Source: an uncultured Selenomonadaceae bacterium (GTDB lineage Bacteria; Bacillota; Negativicutes; Selenomonadales; Selenomonadaceae). Taken from it: a stretch of DNA of 43,495 nucleotides. This document shows positions 9,559 to 18,244 of this stretch, one piece after another. The stretch spans positions 1 through 43,495 of the forward strand of contig CAMCDL010000003.1 of NCBI GenBank assembly GCA_945873565.1, written 5' to 3'. The position numbers and the translations under genes were made by a program. Position 1 is the stretch's first letter; each line of letters begins with the position of its first letter. The notes under the pieces are model-generated. The model was given only the letters and a program-made list of their open reading frames with translations. It was not told the DNA's origin and ran no database searches.

Positions 9559-10635
9559 TTATTCACTTACAGCTCTGCTGAACTGGTATGTCTTATTAGC
9601 AAAACCACCCTCAATATTGAAGAGTGTCTCTGCATCATCTGCATTTATGTACATGATATTCTTGAAAATAAAGCCTGGAACTCTTGCAAACTTACTGAAT
9701 ACCACTCCCTCACTGGCCTTATAGCCAAGCGAGATATCCATTGCCTCAGCCATAGCTATTACAGGCAGATAAACCATATCATCATACTCAACAGCAATAC
9801 CGCCGCTGATACGCTGTCCATTTATAAGAATAGGATAAGCTTTTGCAATGAAGGTCGGCTGTCCATCTGACAGCCTGATTTTTTCGGCAATGCTTTCATC
9901 ATTTTCAAAGGTATTTACGCCGAAGCCCTTCAGCCAGTCATTTACCATTTCTACGGTAATAGGCTGCATGTTGTAGCTATCAGGGTAAATATAGTACACA
10001 ATGGTATCGTCAGCAGCTTTCTCAACAACGACACGATTATATGTAATTTCAACTGGTGTTCCTATTGGAATCATTTCATAAAGCTCCTCAACGTCACGCT
10101 CACGCATGCGAATACAGCCATTAGATACATAATTGCCAATAGAGCTTTCGTTATTAGTCCCGTGAATACCATAATTTCCATGGAATCTCATCCAGCGATA
10201 CCCCAGAGGATTTTCAGAACCAGACTCTATAACCTTCTTATTATCATCAGGATCAACCCAAATTGGATTGGTTACCTTCTCATCCACCTTATAGTAGCCA
10301 ACAGGAGTTGGTGTTGAAAGCCTTCCCAGAGCAACCGGATACAGATTAGTACGTGTTTCACCCACTATTACGCTGAGAGAACAGCTTGCGGTGTTGATGC
10401 AGATTTTCTTATCCTTAACCACTGGAAGGCTTTCACTATATACAGGAATCTGTCCATCAGCCACAACACCATTCTTGACTGCCATTTCATTTTCCAGGCT
10501 ATCATCATAGCTTGATGCATAGGTATCCTGCACTGCCTCAGCTGCTTCTTCCTCTGGCTCAGCAGCAAAAGTGAAAGAAGGCATCGAAAGTACACCGACA
10601 GCTATCAGACCCATGAGCAGGCTCTTTATTTTCAT
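9559..10635 (-). CDS. Exported L,D-transpeptidase (YkuD) with a C-terminal stalk-like domain
   Basis: 358 aa. A signal peptide (MKIKSLLMGLIAVGVLSMPSFTFA) is followed by an acidic linker and the YkuD catalytic domain (about 75-200). The active-site pattern is complete: His158 in GIHGTNNESS and Cys174 in SNGCIRM. Such enzymes form 3-3 peptide cross-links or attach proteins to peptidoglycan outside the membrane. The region after about residue 255 (INGQRISGGIAVEYDDMVYLPVIAMAEAM) resembles the copper amine oxidase N-terminal-like stalk often found in Firmicute exported proteins. The start has AAGGAGA nine bases upstream. The gene lies directly before polA, an unusual pairing that probably reflects simple co-transcription. 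Confidence 0.88.
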   Translation of the reverse strand: MKIKSLLMGLIAVGVLSMPSFTFAAEPEEEAAEAVQDTYASSYDDSLENEMAVKNGVVADGQIPVYSESLPVVKDKKICINTASCSLSVIVGETRTNLYPVALGRLSTPTPVGYYKVDEKVTNPIWVDPDDNKKVIESGSENPLGYRWMRFHGNYGIHGTNNESSIGNYVSNGCIRMRERDVEELYEMIPIGTPVEITYNRVVVEKAADDTIVYYIYPDSYNMQPITVEMVNDWLKGFGVNTFENDESIAEKIRLSDGQPTFIAKAYPILINGQRISGGIAVEYDDMVYLPVIAMAEAMDISLGYKASEGVVFSKFARVPGFIFKNIMYINADDAETLFNIEGGFANKTYQFSRAVSE

Positions 10636-10722
10636 TATTCATTCTCTCCTTGACAGTATATTTATCATATAGGAAACCAACTTATATTTTACCATCAGAC
10701 AAGGGTGATTACAATATAAAAA

Positions 10723-10752
10723 AAGGTCTGCTGAAAAACTTCAGCAGACCTT
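10723..10752 (-). terminator. Terminator after the broken permease gene
   Basis: A perfect 13-bp hairpin (10723-10735 with 10740-10752, 4-base loop) is followed on the minus strand by seven T. It lies 11 bases after the stop of the permease reading frame and insulates the L,D-transpeptidase gene downstream. Confidence 0.92.
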
Positions 10753-10762
10753 GCATAAAGCA

Positions 10763-12187
10763 TTATTTTATATCTACCGCCACGCTTCTGCGGGATGAGG
10801 AAAATCTGTATATCAGCATAGGCAGTACAAGAAATGGAACACCAATATACAAGGTCTCCCTCAAATCTGGCGTAAAGGCCAGAACCACCAGACAGAATAC
10901 CTGAACCCATATGCCGAAATGAGTCACATATGGAAATAAAGGAGTCTTATATTTAAGGGTGTCTACCTTCCCCTCTGCCTCAAGCCGACGACGAAATACC
11001 AGCTGACTCCAGCAAATAGAAATCCAGGCTATTGCTCCAGTAAAACCGGACAAGGCCAAAAGATATGTAAAGGCTGTTTCAGTGGCATCGAAGCTGTATA
11101 TGAGGATAATAATCCAGCAGGATATGATAGATACAATTACGGAATTAGATGGCATACCCTTTTTATTGATATATGCCAGCTTTTTAGGCGCCATACCCAT
11201 GCATGCCAGAGAATGGAGTGCACGGCTGGTTCCATAAAGACCGGAATTAGAGCAGGAAAGAGCTGCTGTCAGAACAACAAAGGCAAACAGTGCACTGAAA
11301 CGCTCAAGACCATAATTGGAAAGAGCAATGGCAAAAACACTGTCATCTATTCCTGCCTTATCCCATGGAAGTATTGACACCAGAAGGGAAATCGGAATAA
11401 TGTAAAGGGCTATAATACGCCATGTTACATTGCGTACTGCTATAGGAATACTTTTTTCCGGATTCTTGCATTCACCAGCTGCTAGGCCAATAATTTCTGT
11501 ACCCTGAAAGTTTACCAGAATTATTACCATGGTCAATATGATAGACCAATAACCGTTAGGAGCAAAACCGCCGCTTCCCAGGAATACGGTAGTACCGATA
11601 TAGCCCTGGTCACCAATAACACCAATTACAATTAGAAAAGCTACTATGGTAAAGGCAATGAGGGCAATAATTTTTATAATTGCCAGCCAGAACTCGCTTT
11701 CACCAAATTTATCGACATGAAACAGATTTACAATCGTAACTAATAATCCAAAAAGCACCGCCCAGACCAGTATACTGATTTCGGGGACAAAATTATTCAT
11801 TATGATACCTGCGGCAATCATCTCTGAAGGAACATAGGACACCCATGTCATCCATTATGTCGAGCCAACACCACAGGCCCAGGTAGGACCAATATACTCT
11901 CGTGCGTAGGTTACAAATGAACCAGAAACCGGCTTTGCTACTGCCAGCTCTGCCAGGCAGAGCATAACACTCAAAACAATTGCACCGCCAAGCAGGTAAG
12001 CAAGTATAGCCGCTGGACCTGCCTGCTCAAGGACATATCCAGTTCCTAGAAAGTATCCGCTTCCTATTATACCGCCGAGGGAAATAAGCTGCAAATGACG
12101 ATTCTTCAGCCCTCTGTTCATTGTTGCTTCATGTGGTTCTTCTTTCACTAGCTCATAACACAACCTTTCATCGAGCTTAAAGCTCAT
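10763..12187 (-). pseudogene. APC-superfamily amino acid permease interrupted by an in-frame stop
   Basis: Two pieces in the same frame together give an otherwise full-length amino acid permease of about 474 codons with 12 membrane segments. The first piece (11855-12187) holds the N-terminal signature [13 protein letters not shown] and membrane segments 1 and 2. It ends at TAA (11855-11857). The frame then continues WMTWVSYVPSEMIAAG without any frameshift to 10763. Family members usually have GW-x-YW here; this copy reads G-S-T-stop-W, so TAA replaces the Tyr codon and TCG replaces the Trp codon. An in-frame ATG (11849-11851) follows the stop by one codon, but has no SD. The 5' start is probably the ATG at 12185-12187; SD support is weak. 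It may be a recent pseudogene, a sequencing error or a polymorphism. The substrate is unknown. Confidence 0.8.
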
Positions 12188-12300
12188 TATCAAATTTTCT
12201 AATCAATAATAGCATGTTTGATTTCATAATGCCACATATATTTTTAATGTACACCAATGTTTTTAGATTACCCATTATACTTTTTTCTTTTCCCCCCTAG

Positions 12301-12309
12301 TGCTATAAT
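12301..12309 (+). promoter_or_regulatory. Extended -10 promoter of the chromate transporter pair
   Basis: TGCTATAAT is a perfect extended -10 element, 31 bases before the ATG at 12340. The expected -35 position is only a T-rich run. The SD CGGAGG lies just before the start codon. Confidence 0.6.
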
Positions 12310-12339
12310 TTTCTGTAGATTAAATGTCGGAGGTATGCT

Positions 12340-12906
12340 ATGGCTCCTGAAGAAAAAAACGCCAGCTTTTACTATGAGCTGTTTAAATCAACTTTCGTTA
12401 TAAGTGCTTTTACCGTCGGAGGAGGAATGGTCCTGATTCCCCTGATGAAAGCAAAATTTGTAGATGAATATGGCTGGATTAACGAAAAGGAAGCCCTTGA
12501 TCTGGCTGCTATTGCCCAGTCTATGCCTGGAGTAATGGCCTGCAACGCATCTATTATGCTGGGCTATCGGATGGCTGGTCTTCCAGGGGCACTCACCACC
12601 CTGCTGGCTACCATTCTTCCGCCGTTAATCTTCCTGACAGTAATTTCTTACTTCTATGAGGCTTTTGCGGCAAATCCATATATACGAATGGTTCTTAAGG
12701 GGATGCAGTGCGGTGCCACCGCTATCATTATTAATGTTGTGCTTCAGCTTCTCACCAAAGAAATTAAGCGCCGGCTGATACTGCCGCTATTAATACTGTC
12801 CGGCACCTTTATTGCCAGCAGTGTGTTCCAGGCTGACCTTATGTACTGCATCGCTGTTGATGCTCTTATCGGTCTTATGTTTATGCGAAGCAGCAGATAT
12901 TCCTGA
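12340..12906 (+). CDS. Chromate transporter family, half-size subunit 1
   Basis: 188 aa, a short-chain CHR (chromate ion transporter) protein with one CHR domain of about six hydrophobic segments. The family signature appears as FVISAFTVGGGMVLIPLM, and PGVMACNASIMLGYRMAGLPGA follows. Half-size CHR proteins usually come as adjacent pairs that work as a heteromer; the next gene is the partner, ten bases downstream. Family members expel or exchange chromate and may carry sulfate or other oxyanions, so the physiological substrate is open. The gene is transcribed away from the broken permease. Confidence 0.88.
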   Translation: MAPEEKNASFYYELFKSTFVISAFTVGGGMVLIPLMKAKFVDEYGWINEKEALDLAAIAQSMPGVMACNASIMLGYRMAGLPGALTTLLATILPPLIFLTVISYFYEAFAANPYIRMVLKGMQCGATAIIINVVLQLLTKEIKRRLILPLLILSGTFIASSVFQADLMYCIAVDALIGLMFMRSSRYS

Positions 12907-12916
12907 GGAGGACAAC

Positions 12917-13480
12917 ATGATATATCTTCAGCTTTATTTAGAATTCTGCAAAATTGGCCTTGTGTGCGTAGGCGGTGGCTATGCCAGTATGCCGCTCATT
13001 CAGAACGTGGTGGTTGATACATATCACTGGATGACTATCTCAGAATTCATTGACATATTTACCATATCTCAGATGACTCCTGGTCCAGTCGGAATTAATG
13101 CAGCAACCTTCTGCGGGTCTAAGGTTGCTGGGGTACCAGGCTCCATACTAGCCACCATGGGCTTTGTATCACCAGCCCTTATCATATGCATAATAGTCAT
13201 GTTCCTTTTAAAAAAATATGGTGAAATTACCAGCATAAAGGCCATTCTCAGCGGTCTAAGGCCAGCGGTTACAGCTCTTATGAGTGTGGCTGCAATAAGC
13301 TTTATCACCCTGGCCCTATGGGACAGCGACCACATCCCCCAGGATACGCTAGACATTGACCTAAAAGCCGCCATTATACTGGTCATTGCATATATTTTGG
13401 TCAGAAAAAAAATGTCAGTAATAAGGCTTCTTATTCTTTCGGGAATAATGGGTCTGATCTCAGGAATCCTTTTTCAATAA
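12917..13480 (+). CDS. Chromate transporter family, half-size subunit 2
   Basis: 187 aa, the second half of a short-chain CHR pair. It shows GLVCVGGGYASMPLIQ at the N-terminus, then QMTPGPVGINAATFCGSKVAGVPG, the conserved CHR core, and a hydrophobic C-terminal half. The reading frame is open upstream to 12812, but the ATG at 12917 is right: GAGGAGG overlaps the stop of the first gene and lies six bases away, and the protein then begins just before the CHR domain. The two genes overlap functionally as one transcription unit ending in a bidirectional terminator. Confidence 0.88.
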   Translation: MIYLQLYLEFCKIGLVCVGGGYASMPLIQNVVVDTYHWMTISEFIDIFTISQMTPGPVGINAATFCGSKVAGVPGSILATMGFVSPALIICIIVMFLLKKYGEITSIKAILSGLRPAVTALMSVAAISFITLALWDSDHIPQDTLDIDLKAAIILVIAYILVRKKMSVIRLLILSGIMGLISGILFQ

Positions 13481-13485
13481 AAAAA

Positions 13486-13519
13486 GCATCGGATGCTGAT
13501 TGCACTCCGATGCCATTTT
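13486..13519. terminator. Bidirectional terminator between converging genes
   Basis: An 8-bp stem GCATCGGA/TCCGATGC (13486-13493 with 13506-13513) has T6 on the plus-strand side and an A-rich run on the other, which is T-rich on the minus strand. It lies between the plus-strand chromate pair, ending at 13480, and the minus-strand GGDEF-EAL gene, ending at 13520, and fits termination of both. Confidence 0.85.
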
Positions 13520-15793
13520 TTATGCCTTATTCATTTTTTCTTCAAAGCTATCTACCGGTAAAGGCTTGCTGAAATAGTATCCCTGTATCAGATCACAGCC
13601 AAATTCCTTAAGTATATCTACCTGATATTTTTCTTCAATCCCCTCAGCTACAACCTCACGACCATGAAGTTTCAATACCTGAATAGTAAATTTTACCAAT
13701 GCAGTAGCCACCTCATCGACTTCATCGGTCCAGCTTGTAAAAAGACTTCTGTCAAGCTTTACGCAATCTAATGGCATTTCATTCAGAAGTCCCAGGGATG
13801 AATAGCCACTGCCAAAATCATCCATAGCAACACTGAAGCCTCGTTTCTTCAAAGTCTTCAGTATAGCCAACATATCCTCAGCTTTTTCACCGAAGCTTCC
13901 TTCAAGGATTTCTAGCTGAATCAGCTTCCTTGGTATATCATAATACTCCATCAGAAGCTCCAGCTCATTAATCAGCAGATCTCCCAACATGAGTGTCTGC
14001 CGTGAAAGGTTAATAGAAATAGTTGGTACCTGATAGCCATTTTTACGCCAGATGCTTATCTGATGACAGACCTTTTCTATGATATGCATATCAAGCATCT
14101 TGCTGTTGCCATCCCGCTCAAAGAGAGATAAGAAAACACCAGGGTTAAGAAAGCCCTTTTTTGGATGAATCCAGCGCACTAGAGCCTCTGCTCCTGCTAA
14201 GATTGGCTCAGGCCCCTGTATACTATACTTAGGCTGATAATACATAACGAATTCATTATTATCAAGAGCTGAGGAAAAACTATCTTCAAGAGCCTTTACC
14301 TCCATCATATCCTCAATCAGCGCAGAGTCAAAGCAGCAGACAATGTTTGTAGTCTTTCCCTTAGCTTTTTTTCTGGCAAAATCAGCATTGTCACCACATT
14401 CCATAGGTGATGGAATTTTTCCGTCCTCTGTGGTAGCATCAGGCACCTGATATACACCAGCTGAGGCCGTAAGAATATAATGCTCCTCCGCCTTTATTCT
14501 TGCCGTAACATCGTCAATCAGCTTTCTCAGCCGATTGCCATCTGACTGCAATCCTTGGGACTTAAGAATCAGATAGAATATATCGCCTCCTACCCTGAAG
14601 CATTCCTCTCCATCCGCTAAAGGCTCAGACAAATATATGCCAAAGCGCTTTATCATTTCATCACCATAAGAAAAGCCCATTATCTCATTGCAGGCCTTCA
14701 TATTATCTATATCGATTGAGGCTATGCTTATGGCCTGACCATTGCGGCCATTATCCTTATAATAGCTATATAACGTTCTCACATAAGCTGCTTTATTGCC
14801 TAAACCTGTCAGATCGTCCACAAAAGCCAGACGCTCTAGCCTTTCCTCCTGCTTTCTCTTGGAATAGGTCTGATAGCTATAAAGAAGCAGCAATACTATC
14901 AGCAGCGTACCCAAAACCGCAGTTATTACATCCAGCTGCTTGCCGATTCTCTCCTCTACTTTGGAAACCGGCATGGTGCCTACAATATATAAATCATCAA
15001 TTTCGTTTATTGGCATACAAGCTAAAAAATACTGACTGCCATCCGATAAGGCAATACGCTCTACACCACTTCCATTCTGCTTAACCTTGGTAAACAATCT
15101 CTGCTGAGCAGAGGGTGAAAACGTATTCTGCCAGCCATTTAGCGCAAATCTCAGCTGCTTTGCCAACTCCTGATCATTAACCGATACCAGCACATCACCA
15201 TCGGAGTTTATTACCATACTATCGCTTACGCCATCGAAGGAAGGTATGCTAAACAAATCACGAAGATCGTCCTCATTATAGATACCATATACTACACCTG
15301 TAACCAGGTTATCCCTCATTATAGGCCAGGATACCACCATAGCCCGCCTATCTCCCGGGGTGGTAGAAATAGCATATACAGCCCGCCGCTTTCCATATAG
15401 AGAATCGCAGATTCCTGGAAAATTCCCCATATTAATATCAGGCCCAAGCAACGCATTTCCAGATATATCTACCACACCTATTCTGGAAAATCTATAATTT
15501 CTCATTTCTCCCTGAAGCACATCCTCATCATACTGAAAATTATGTATTCCTTTAGATGCAATATCAGATGAAATAGCATTCAGGTTTGCAGCTATGCTAT
15601 TAAATTTTTCTTTTAATAAAAACCTATCCTGCTCTACCACATTTATCATTCCAGACTGCATCTCTGAAATCATCATATCAGAAATACGTCCTCTGAGAAC
15701 TGTAGTAAGAACCATGGCAACTGCTAGAGCAATCAATACATAAAGCATAATAAGCTGTATGGTCGACACCCTGTTATCTTTAATACCTCTCAC
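13520..15793 (-). CDS. Membrane GGDEF-EAL protein, probable c-di-GMP phosphodiesterase
   Basis: 757 aa. Membrane segments at about 12-32 and 288-307 enclose a periplasmic sensor region of some 250 residues, probably a Cache fold. A GGDEF domain (about 318-485) and an EAL domain (about 500-750) follow. The GGDEF signature is altered to GGDIF (402-406), so cyclase activity is doubtful and the domain may be regulatory. The EAL domain keeps EAL (536-538), INLSR, DDFGSGYSS (658-666), VKLD, AEGIE (716-720) and QGYYFSKP, so it should hydrolyse c-di-GMP. The signal sensed is unknown. The gene lies 136 bases after ribF, with a short inverted repeat between them, and ends at a bidirectional hairpin. 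Confidence 0.9.
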   Translation of the reverse strand: MRGIKDNRVSTIQLIMLYVLIALAVAMVLTTVLRGRISDMMISEMQSGMINVVEQDRFLLKEKFNSIAANLNAISSDIASKGIHNFQYDEDVLQGEMRNYRFSRIGVVDISGNALLGPDINMGNFPGICDSLYGKRRAVYAISTTPGDRRAMVVSWPIMRDNLVTGVVYGIYNEDDLRDLFSIPSFDGVSDSMVINSDGDVLVSVNDQELAKQLRFALNGWQNTFSPSAQQRLFTKVKQNGSGVERIALSDGSQYFLACMPINEIDDLYIVGTMPVSKVEERIGKQLDVITAVLGTLLIVLLLLYSYQTYSKRKQEERLERLAFVDDLTGLGNKAAYVRTLYSYYKDNGRNGQAISIASIDIDNMKACNEIMGFSYGDEMIKRFGIYLSEPLADGEECFRVGGDIFYLILKSQGLQSDGNRLRKLIDDVTARIKAEEHYILTASAGVYQVPDATTEDGKIPSPMECGDNADFARKKAKGKTTNIVCCFDSALIEDMMEVKALEDSFSSALDNNEFVMYYQPKYSIQGPEPILAGAEALVRWIHPKKGFLNPGVFLSLFERDGNSKMLDMHIIEKVCHQISIWRKNGYQVPTISINLSRQTLMLGDLLINELELLMEYYDIPRKLIQLEILEGSFGEKAEDMLAILKTLKKRGFSVAMDDFGSGYSSLGLLNEMPLDCVKLDRSLFTSWTDEVDEVATALVKFTIQVLKLHGREVVAEGIEEKYQVDILKEFGCDLIQGYYFSKPLPVDSFEEKMNKA

Positions 15794-15874
15794 TAGGAAT
15801 CTCTCCCTCAGTACCCTCCGTCAGCCAATTAAGCTGTGAAAACAGAAACATACCCTAAGCCACCTGGGCTACTG

Positions 15875-15893
15875 TATCATCATAATGATGATA
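15875..15893. repeat. Inverted repeat between ribF and the GGDEF-EAL gene
   Basis: TATCATCA and TGATGATA are perfect inverted copies around a 3-base centre. The dyad lies about 80 bases before the GGDEF-EAL start. It is too AT-rich and lacks the T-run of a terminator, so a regulator site is possible. No convincing promoter was found beside it. Confidence 0.35.
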
Positions 15894-15929
15894 TGCAAGT
15901 ATACATCCTGGCAAAATAAGTATTACCGC

Positions 15930-16862
15930 CTAACTGTCAATAAGTATGCTTCTAGCCTTTTCCTCATCCCTATGAAGCTGTGTTATCAATGCTTCAACAC
16001 CAGGAAACTTTTTTTCATCCCTGAGCTTAGCCTTGAATCTTACCTCTATAGAATTGCCATAAATATCTTCATTGAAGTCCAATATATATACCTCAACCCG
16101 ACGGCTGCAGCCCTCAAAGGTAGGATTATTTCCGACATTAGCTATACCCATATATCTCCTGCCCTTAACAAGAACGTATACTGCATAGGCTCCATTTGGC
16201 AGCATTGCCCGTCCCTCAACTATAGGCAGATTAGCTGTAGGAAACCCCAATTTCCTGCCCCGATGATCACCATGGGAAACTATGCCACCAAAGCTATATA
16301 GGCGCCCAAGATATTCATTGGCCTCCTCAAGCCTGCCATCAGCTATCATTTCACGTATCCTGGTGGAGCTTACCAGATGACCGTCAAAGCTCACACCATC
16401 AGCTATTTCTGTCTGAAAGCCATATTCGTTTCCAATTCTTTTCAAAAGACGCGGATTTCCCTTGCCACGACAACCAAAAGAAAAGTTTGGCCCGGTTACG
16501 ACAAACATCGGATGAAGATTGTCTCTTAAAAGCTGCAGGAACATCTCAGGAGACTGTTTTGATAACTTTTCAGTAAATGGAATATTTATCAGCACCTCAG
16601 CTCCAAGCTCCTCTATGGCCTGCACCTTTGATATGTTGTCTCCTATCAGCAGGGGAGCTCTTTCTGGAGCCAGTACGCTTAAAGGATGATTGCTGAAGGA
16701 AAACACCACACTGGTGCCACCAACTGAGCCAGCAAGCTCTATCGCCTTGTTTATTATGCTCTGATGACCTATATGAATACCATCAAATGTGCCCAAAGCC
16801 ACTGCCGTTACACTATTACCCAAAAAACGCTTTGCTTCGCTAAGCTTATTAAAAACCCGCAT
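15930..16862 (-). CDS. ribF: Bifunctional riboflavin kinase / FAD synthetase
   Basis: 310 aa, the normal bifunctional length. The N-terminal adenylyltransferase domain contains the nucleotide-binding GTFDGIHIGHQ and, later, SSTRIREMIADG. The C-terminal flavokinase domain has GIVSHGDHRGRKLGFPTANL and the region NVGNNPTF. It converts riboflavin to FMN and then FAD in the cytosol. An AGGTGG SD lies 7 bases before the ATG. Only 18 bases separate it from the PAS-GGDEF gene upstream, so the two are co-transcribed; there is no obvious functional link unless the upstream PAS domain binds a flavin. Confidence 0.96.
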   Translation of the reverse strand: MRVFNKLSEAKRFLGNSVTAVALGTFDGIHIGHQSIINKAIELAGSVGGTSVVFSFSNHPLSVLAPERAPLLIGDNISKVQAIEELGAEVLINIPFTEKLSKQSPEMFLQLLRDNLHPMFVVTGPNFSFGCRGKGNPRLLKRIGNEYGFQTEIADGVSFDGHLVSSTRIREMIADGRLEEANEYLGRLYSFGGIVSHGDHRGRKLGFPTANLPIVEGRAMLPNGAYAVYVLVKGRRYMGIANVGNNPTFEGCSRRVEVYILDFNEDIYGNSIEVRFKAKLRDEKKFPGVEALITQLHRDEEKARSILIDS

Positions 16863-16880
16863 TTAATATCCACCTGAAAA

Positions 16881-18149
16881 TCAATCATTTTTCTTGTTAT
16901 TATATACGTAGTAGCACTTGCGGCCTTTCTGATTCTTAGTCTTTTTCGCCTCATACATGGCTCTGTCACCGCAGGTAAGAAGCTCATCAAGAGTTTTAAT
17001 ACCAAAAATAGAGCTTGCTATGCCAATACTAATGGACAGACCGGCAAACCTCTCGTCACCTGAAAATCGCTGCTGAAGATGATACTCTATAGCATCACAT
17101 TTATCCTGCATATCCTTTGTACGATAATTTCCTATATATGCTACCAGGAATTCATCACCACCAACTCTAGCTACCATGGTCTCGTCAAGGACGTCCCTGA
17201 GCACGTTGCTCACTGTAATGAGGGCCTCATCACCAGCAGCATGACCAAAGTTATCATTTACGGCCTTAAAACCGTCAAGATCACAGAACATGACAGTAAG
17301 CTTGCCCTCTCGCCAATTTTTCCTTATAAATGAATAAAGATGGCGTCTGTTAGCCAGACCAGTAAGGTAGTCATGCCGCACCATGGTAAGCATTTTGTCA
17401 CGATATTTTTCTGTTCTGGTGGTATCATGCGCTACACCAACTATGCCAGATAAATTACCGAAGCTGTCATATATAGGAGCTCTATATACCTTGAACCTCC
17501 TCATCATTCCACTTGTCCCACGGAGAGACACACGGGACATAGCAGAAGATCCCATGTTCACAATTTCTCTCTCAGGCTCAAGTATATTCTTCTCAAAATT
17601 ATCTACCCTTGACCCCTCGCCCCAAATTTCGTGACTGTCTCTGCCCCTGATATCAATAACATCCTTCTGAGCCATGCGGCAGAAGGAATCATTTACCCTT
17701 ATATACTTGCCCTTATTATCCTTGAACCATACAAGGTCTGGCAGCATATTCATCATGGTATCCAGGCAAGCCTTCCTGAGTTTATTCTTTTGTGTTACCG
17801 TCACCATGCGTATGAAGCGGCGCATATAAAATTTCATCATAGATTCAGTCATGCTTGAATCAGTAAGAATATCTACTGATTCAAGCAGATCCTCAGGAAT
17901 CTTCTCATAAACGCTGGAACATAATAGATAAGAAGTTAAATCAGGTTTGCACATTATTACTTCATAAACAGAATTCAAATCATCAGAAACCTGTGCTATA
18001 CCATGTAGACCCTTTATAGACATTTCACTGAAATTCTTTATTACACGAAAGCTTACTGATCCGCTGAATTCCTCAGACTGCTCCTGAAACTGCTCAGCCA
18101 AATTATCATCAAAACCTATCAATCCGATTTTAATTTCTGTATCATACAT
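16881..18149 (-). CDS. PAS-GGDEF diguanylate cyclase
   Basis: About 422 aa, no membrane segment. The first 120 residues look like a degenerate receiver-type alpha/beta domain (EIKIGLIGFDDNLAEQF). A PAS domain follows at about 130-250 (MLPDLVWFKDNKGKYIRVND, GIVGVAHDTTRTEKYRD), then a GGDEF domain (about 255-420) with the intact signature ARVGGDEFLVAY and the metal-binding FCDLDGFKAVND. It should make c-di-GMP from GTP. No RxxD inhibitory site is seen five residues before GGDEF. A GTG at 18156-18158 would add three residues, but GGTGAG five bases before the ATG at 18147-18149 favours the latter. It has its own promoter and precedes ribF. Confidence 0.88.
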   Translation of the reverse strand: MYDTEIKIGLIGFDDNLAEQFQEQSEEFSGSVSFRVIKNFSEMSIKGLHGIAQVSDDLNSVYEVIMCKPDLTSYLLCSSVYEKIPEDLLESVDILTDSSMTESMMKFYMRRFIRMVTVTQKNKLRKACLDTMMNMLPDLVWFKDNKGKYIRVNDSFCRMAQKDVIDIRGRDSHEIWGEGSRVDNFEKNILEPEREIVNMGSSAMSRVSLRGTSGMMRRFKVYRAPIYDSFGNLSGIVGVAHDTTRTEKYRDKMLTMVRHDYLTGLANRRHLYSFIRKNWREGKLTVMFCDLDGFKAVNDNFGHAAGDEALITVSNVLRDVLDETMVARVGGDEFLVAYIGNYRTKDMQDKCDAIEYHLQQRFSGDERFAGLSISIGIASSIFGIKTLDELLTCGDRAMYEAKKTKNQKGRKCYYVYNNKKND

Positions 18150-18202
18150 ACTGCTCACCCATTCACTTAGAGTATTTGTTACCGCTTATAAAAATTCTCC
18201 AA

Positions 18203-18232
18203 ATTATAGAAAAATCCTCTATGAATTTACAA
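18203..18232 (-). promoter_or_regulatory. Promoter of the PAS-GGDEF/ribF unit
   Basis: On the minus strand TTGTAA (18227-18232), an 18-base spacer and a perfect TATAAT (18203-18208) lie about 55 bases before the cyclase start. No terminator hairpin is seen between the lipase gene (ends 18245) and this promoter, so readthrough from the polyamine operon is possible in addition. Confidence 0.55.
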
Positions 18233-18244
18233 TATAAATAATTT

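Noticed and set aside
11855-11857. Stop-codon recoding (selenocysteine or pyrrolysine) in the permease
   Set aside because: The stop is TAA, which is not used for either amino acid; no SECIS-like hairpin was seen.
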